DNA of 64,000 nt from Cedecea neteri (lineage in GTDB: Bacteria; Pseudomonadota; Gammaproteobacteria; Enterobacterales; Enterobacteriaceae), in assembly GCF_000758305.1 (NCBI RefSeq), contig NZ_CP009458.1, positions 3,906,001 to 3,970,000 on the forward strand, given 5' to 3'. Shown piece by piece: positions 60,652 to 64,000 of this stretch (position 1 is the stretch's first letter; every line of letters starts with the position of its first letter). Position numbers and translations under genes: made by a program. Below the pieces are notes generated by a model. The model was not told where the DNA came from. It ran no database searches and was given only the letters and a program-made list of their open reading frames with translations.

Positions 60652-62115
60652 CTATTTCAGATTCAATGGATTGGTTGATTTCAGGTTTACATTCTCCGCC
60701 AGCAGATTGACCTTCTTCGTCTCGTCTTTATCAAACGGGGTACGTTTCTCATCGGTCAAACGCGCCGCAACGTAAGTCTGAACATACTCGGCGTTATGGG
60801 TTGCGCGGCTGGTTTCCACGCTCGCCAGGTTGCCCTTTTTGAACTCCAGCGTCGTCCGGGTTGACGTTTCTTCGCTGATCACATGATAAGTGTAGTTTTG
60901 CGACGATTTCTGCCCCGTGAGATCGAGTTTCCCGCCAGAGAGCAGCGACTCATGATAGCTGGCCTTGAGACTAGCCCTCGTGCTTTGAACCAGTTTGCTC
61001 AGGTCACCCCGGCTGTCGGTGGTGGCCTGGGTCGTCTGGCTAAAGTCATAGGAAAAACTGTCGTTTTCCTCAGGCTTGTAAGGGTTAGAGGCCGAATCCG
61101 CCTGCTTGAAGGAGGCGGTAAAGTCAGCCAGCCCGCTCAGGTAAGCGCGAGCCTTATCCTCTGTAGAGACGGTGATACTTTGCTGTACCCCTCCAGTTTT
61201 CGCCTCGTTTGAGCCGTAATCGCTGTTTAAGGCGTGGAAGGCATTTTTAAACAGGGCAAGCTGGGCTTTGTTCGCGTGGCCGCGAGATCCGGCCCCATCC
61301 AGCTGTTTCTCATAGGCGGAGAGCGCCTGAGCCTGCTGGCTTTTGCTGCCCAACGTTCCCGGGTTACTGAGGTCAGTGGTCAGGTTAAACGTGGCGTCGC
61401 CGTCTTTGTAGCTTAACGCGCGCTGCGTACTGTCGCTCTGGAAGCTCAGAGACTGAATTGAGTTGCCGGCCTGGCTGACATCGGTATTCAGTTCCACAGA
61501 CTTGAACAGCTTGCTGTTAACGTTGAGCAATCCATCGATTTTTATCGCCGGAGGTTGCTGCGACAGGCCATCAAGCGCGTTCTGGAAGCCATCCGCCAGG
61601 CCCGAGATCGCCGCCACGTCATCGTCGGTCAGGTCACCGCCGCTGGTCTGGACTTGCGCAACCAGGCCTTCAGACTGGCGGGATAACGAAATGCTGACCT
61701 TAACGCCGCTCTGTGTTTCGATATTCAGTGCGACCGCGCTGTCTTTGTCCTGCACAACGTCGCCATCTACGGCGGCGGCCGCAGGCGAGGCAACCGCCAG
61801 AGAGAAGCCTTTCGGATTATCTTTCAGCGCCTGCAGAAGCTCTTTACCCAGCCCCTGGAACGAGACAGAACCCGGTTGCGAAAGGGTAGCCCCCATCAGC
61901 GCGGACAAACTGCTGTTGCCTGCGGGCGTATTCGCCCTAAGTTTCTGGGCACCGAACGAGTAAACAGCGTTGATGCTGTCGCTCGCGCCGCTGAGGGTGA
62001 CGCGCGTTGAGGCCTGGATCGCCGGGGCGGGAACCACAGGAGCTTTAACCTTTGCCGTAATATTTGCTCCCATTAAGGGAGCAGAAATGCCAATGCTGCC
62101 AATCGGACCTGTCAT
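60652..62115 (-). CDS. Unrecognised 487-residue protein next to the Cif-like gene
   Basis: I do not recognise the family. It has no signal peptide or membrane helix. The N-terminal ~60 residues are low-complexity, rich in A, P, V, S, T (GSIGISAPLMGANITAKVKA). The middle is Ser/Gln/Asp-rich with SISLSRQSEGLVAQVQTSGG and ELNTDVSQAGNSIQSLSFQS, predicted mostly beta. The C-terminal part has helical stretches and TYHVISEETSTRTTLEFKKG. Composition and a free N-terminus would suit a secreted effector or surface protein, but that is only inference from its neighbour. It has its own terminator. Confidence 0.75.
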   Translation of the reverse strand: MTGPIGSIGISAPLMGANITAKVKAPVVPAPAIQASTRVTLSGASDSINAVYSFGAQKLRANTPAGNSSLSALMGATLSQPGSVSFQGLGKELLQALKDNPKGFSLAVASPAAAAVDGDVVQDKDSAVALNIETQSGVKVSISLSRQSEGLVAQVQTSGGDLTDDDVAAISGLADGFQNALDGLSQQPPAIKIDGLLNVNSKLFKSVELNTDVSQAGNSIQSLSFQSDSTQRALSYKDGDATFNLTTDLSNPGTLGSKSQQAQALSAYEKQLDGAGSRGHANKAQLALFKNAFHALNSDYGSNEAKTGGVQQSITVSTEDKARAYLSGLADFTASFKQADSASNPYKPEENDSFSYDFSQTTQATTDSRGDLSKLVQSTRASLKASYHESLLSGGKLDLTGQKSSQNYTYHVISEETSTRTTLEFKKGNLASVETSRATHNAEYVQTYVAARLTDEKRTPFDKDETKKVNLLAENVNLKSTNPLNLK

Positions 62116-62181
62116 TTAATTCATCCCATTATGTTGGTCTGCAGTAAATATCGGCCTGAGTGGGGTTAACTTGAGTGAAAA

Positions 62182-62202
62182 AGCATCCACGGATAAACGT
62201 GG
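62182..62202 (-). terminator. Terminator of the SDR gene
   Basis: CCACG / CGTGG stem with GATAAA loop, followed on the minus strand by ATGCTTTTTC, directly after the SDR stop at 62203. Confidence 0.65.
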
Positions 62203-62910
62203 TTAACGCAGCGTATAGCCGCCATCGCAATAGATAGTGCTGCCGGTAATATTATGATTATCCAGTAGAAAAAGCGCCGTTGCAGCCTGCTCATCTACGT
62301 GCCCCGGGCGGCCATTTAACGCCAGGCTGTTCCAATATTGGTAGGCCGATTCGCGCACGTCAGCCGGGCGATTGCGCCAAAGTTCGCTATCGGTAGTGCC
62401 CGGCGACAGGCAGTTGACTCGAACCGGCTTCAGCTCCACCGCCAGCCCCCGCGCCAGTCCCTCAAGCGCCGCGTTGCAGGCAGCATAAGCGGGAGCACCA
62501 ATGGGCCGGGCGGACGCCGCGCCGGACATCAGCACCACTGCAGAGGAGGCATGCAGACCAGGAAGCGCTTCGTAGACAGCCCAATATTGTGACCAGAATT
62601 TTGCCTGAAACAGCGCTTCCGACGTGGCGGCATCGCCGTCGCGAAAATCCCCGGTTTGATAAGATGCGGCCGGAGTAAACAACCCCGCCAGCGGCCCGGC
62701 ATCCGAAAAGAAAGCCCGGAGAGACAAGCGATCGGTCACGTCCACCGTTTTGCCTGCGGCATGTTTGCCAAGTTCCGCCAATGCCGCCTGCAGTTTTTCC
62801 TCTGACCGCCCACCGATAAGCACGCTGTCTCCGCGAGACGTCAACTTGCGGGCGAGCGCCAGCCCGATACCAGAACTGCCGCCCAAAATGGCATAACGCG
62901 CATGGGTCAT
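62203..62910 (-). CDS. Atypical SDR family protein
   Basis: 235 residues. The Rossmann motif GGSSGIG (10-16) and PGTTDSELW near 180 are SDR-like. S129 and Y142 of the active site are present, but the YxxxK lysine is Asn (Y142-A-A-C-N146), and NNAG is replaced by TPAAS. An enzyme with altered chemistry or a binding protein is possible. SDRs of this type often end in ...CDGGYTLR, as here. The neighbouring hutF fragment gives no clear pathway link. Confidence 0.85.
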   Translation of the reverse strand: MTHARYAILGGSSGIGLALARKLTSRGDSVLIGGRSEEKLQAALAELGKHAAGKTVDVTDRLSLRAFFSDAGPLAGLFTPAASYQTGDFRDGDAATSEALFQAKFWSQYWAVYEALPGLHASSAVVLMSGAASARPIGAPAYAACNAALEGLARGLAVELKPVRVNCLSPGTTDSELWRNRPADVRESAYQYWNSLALNGRPGHVDEQAATALFLLDNHNITGSTIYCDGGYTLR

Positions 62911-63002
62911 GATTTTCTCCTCGTGAACTTGCAGGCCAGCATTACAACCTGAAATCCCGTAGGCAGATAGCTCAATAGCGGATATGCATTTTCACCGGGT
63001 AA

Positions 63003-64000
63003 CTAACGCGTTAACTGCTTCAGCACCTGCGCGAAACCTGCTTTGATCTCCGCGTCTTTCTCGTGCCGCCCTTCGCGTATCACCCATTTCCCGCCGGTCA
63101 TAACGTCTTTGATTGGGTTAGAAGAGCAGGCAAAAATCCAGCGGTTCAACAGCTCGCTATCTTTCGCCGTCGCCAGGAACGGATCGTTGCCGTCCAGCAC
63201 CAGCCAGTCGGCTCTCGCCCCAACGGCCAGCTCGCCAATATTTTGCCCCAGCGCCATGCGTCCGCCGCGCAGCGCCCCCTGATAAAGCACATTGCCGACA
63301 TACGGCTCCGCTTTAAGGTGAAGCAAATTGCGGCGGCGGTTATTCAGCCGCTGGCCGTATTCAAACCAGCGTAAATCCTCGCTGACGCTGACGCTGATAT
63401 GGCTGTCGGAGCCAATGCCCCAGTTGCCACCCTGCTGCAAAAACGCCTGGCCTGGGAAAATGCCGTCCCCAAGATTAGCTTCAGTCGTCAAACACAACCC
63501 GGCGACTGCGCCAGAATCAGCCATAAGCCGGGTTTCGCTTTCGGTGATATGGGTGGCATGAATCAGGCACCAGCGCTCATCGACGGGCATATTGTCATAC
63601 AGCCACTCGACGGGACGCAGCCCGGACCAGGCGAGGCAGTCCGCCACCTCTTTCTGCTGCTCGGAAATATGAATATGTACCGGCTGAGGCTGCGTCTGGC
63701 TCGCCAGCACAAGATGCATTTGTTCCGGCGTCACGGCGCGCAGCGAATGGAAGCACAATCCGGCACGCTGCATCGGCTCCGGGGCAAGCGCCGTGGCAAT
63801 GCTCTCGTACAGTTTCAGGTAGCTGTCGGTGTCATTAATAAAGCGGCGCTGCCCCGCCGATGCGGGCTGCCCCCCGAAACCGGAATACGTGTACAGCACC
63901 GGGAGCAGCGTCAGGCCGATGCCGACATTTTTTGCTGCCTGAGCCACGCGCAGCGCCAGTTCCGCAGGCTGCGCGAAGGCTTTGCCGTCCACATCGTGAT
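63003..64000 (-). CDS. hutF: Formimidoylglutamate deiminase HutF (partial, C-terminal part)
   Basis: About 332 codons are inside the window; the N-terminal ~120 residues, including the first metal-binding HxH, lie beyond the right edge, since the frame stays open to base 64000 (reading HDVDGKAF). It is an amidohydrolase with PVHIHISEQQKEVADC, LIHATHITESETRLM and the metal aspartate in NWGIGSDSHISVSVSED, a close match to HutF. The enzyme converts N-formimidoyl-L-glutamate to N-formyl-L-glutamate and ammonia in the five-step histidine-degradation pathway. No other hut gene is visible downstream. Confidence 0.9.
   Translation of the reverse strand, partial: HDVDGKAFAQPAELALRVAQAAKNVGIGLTLLPVLYTYSGFGGQPASAGQRRFINDTDSYLKLYESIATALAPEPMQRAGLCFHSLRAVTPEQMHLVLASQTQPQPVHIHISEQQKEVADCLAWSGLRPVEWLYDNMPVDERWCLIHATHITESETRLMADSGAVAGLCLTTEANLGDGIFPGQAFLQQGGNWGIGSDSHISVSVSEDLRWFEYGQRLNNRRRNLLHLKAEPYVGNVLYQGALRGGRMALGQNIGELAVGARADWLVLDGNDPFLATAKDSELLNRWIFACSSNPIKDVMTGGKWVIREGRHEKDAEIKAGFAQVLKQLTR

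Overview
The window is chromosomal DNA of an Enterobacteriaceae species. It is close to Escherichia, Enterobacter and Cedecea but is not E. coli. The backbone follows the E. coli order narIJHGK-narXL-ychO-ychN-chaC-chaA-kdsA-sirB1-sirB2-prmC-prfA-hemA-lolB-ispE-prs-dauA-ychH-pth-ychF, and most products can be recognised residue by residue. Species cannot be fixed from the sequence alone.

1-15.2 kb: respiratory nitrate reductase narGHJI (narI cut by the window start), the nitrate/nitrite transporter narK and the divergent two-component pair narXL, with perfect FNR boxes and NarL heptamers upstream of narG and narK. Then come ychO (inverse autotransporter), ychN, a chemoreceptor and a DUF1883-type gene; the last two are absent from the E. 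coli order. 15.2-33.1 kb: housekeeping genes. chaB is missing between chaC and chaA, and a small accessory block (tautomerase, SDR, LysR, MerR) sits between dauA and ychH.

33.1-55.4 kb: an integrated genomic island in the 3' end of ychF. It is bounded by a 13-bp direct repeat (33113-33125 and 55417-55429) and starts with a P4-type tyrosine integrase. It is a defence island with two recognisable systems. The first is a RADAR pair (rdrA ATPase and rdrB adenosine-deaminase-like protein), together with a decayed HNH nuclease gene, a decayed HTH gene and an undescribed protein with a HEPN-like RX4H motif; this block is bracketed by two inverted copies of one IS3-family element. The second is a complete type I-like Wadjet operon (jetABCD), divergent from a WYL-domain regulator of the CapW/BrxR type. 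An unrecognised 432-residue gene closes the island. Integration moved the native ychF terminator to the far end and supplied a look-alike terminator beside ychF.

55.4-64 kb: accessory chromosome, all on the minus strand: a lipoprotein, an NCS1 permease, a DUF6515-like protein, a beta carbonic anhydrase, a Cif-family cyclomodulin-like effector whose Cys-His-Gln triad has exactly the spacing known for Cif, a 487-residue protein of unknown function, an atypical SDR and the 3' part of hutF. The most interesting items are the dual-defence island at ychF, the HEPN-like candidate next to RADAR, and the Cif homologue with no type III secretion genes in view.
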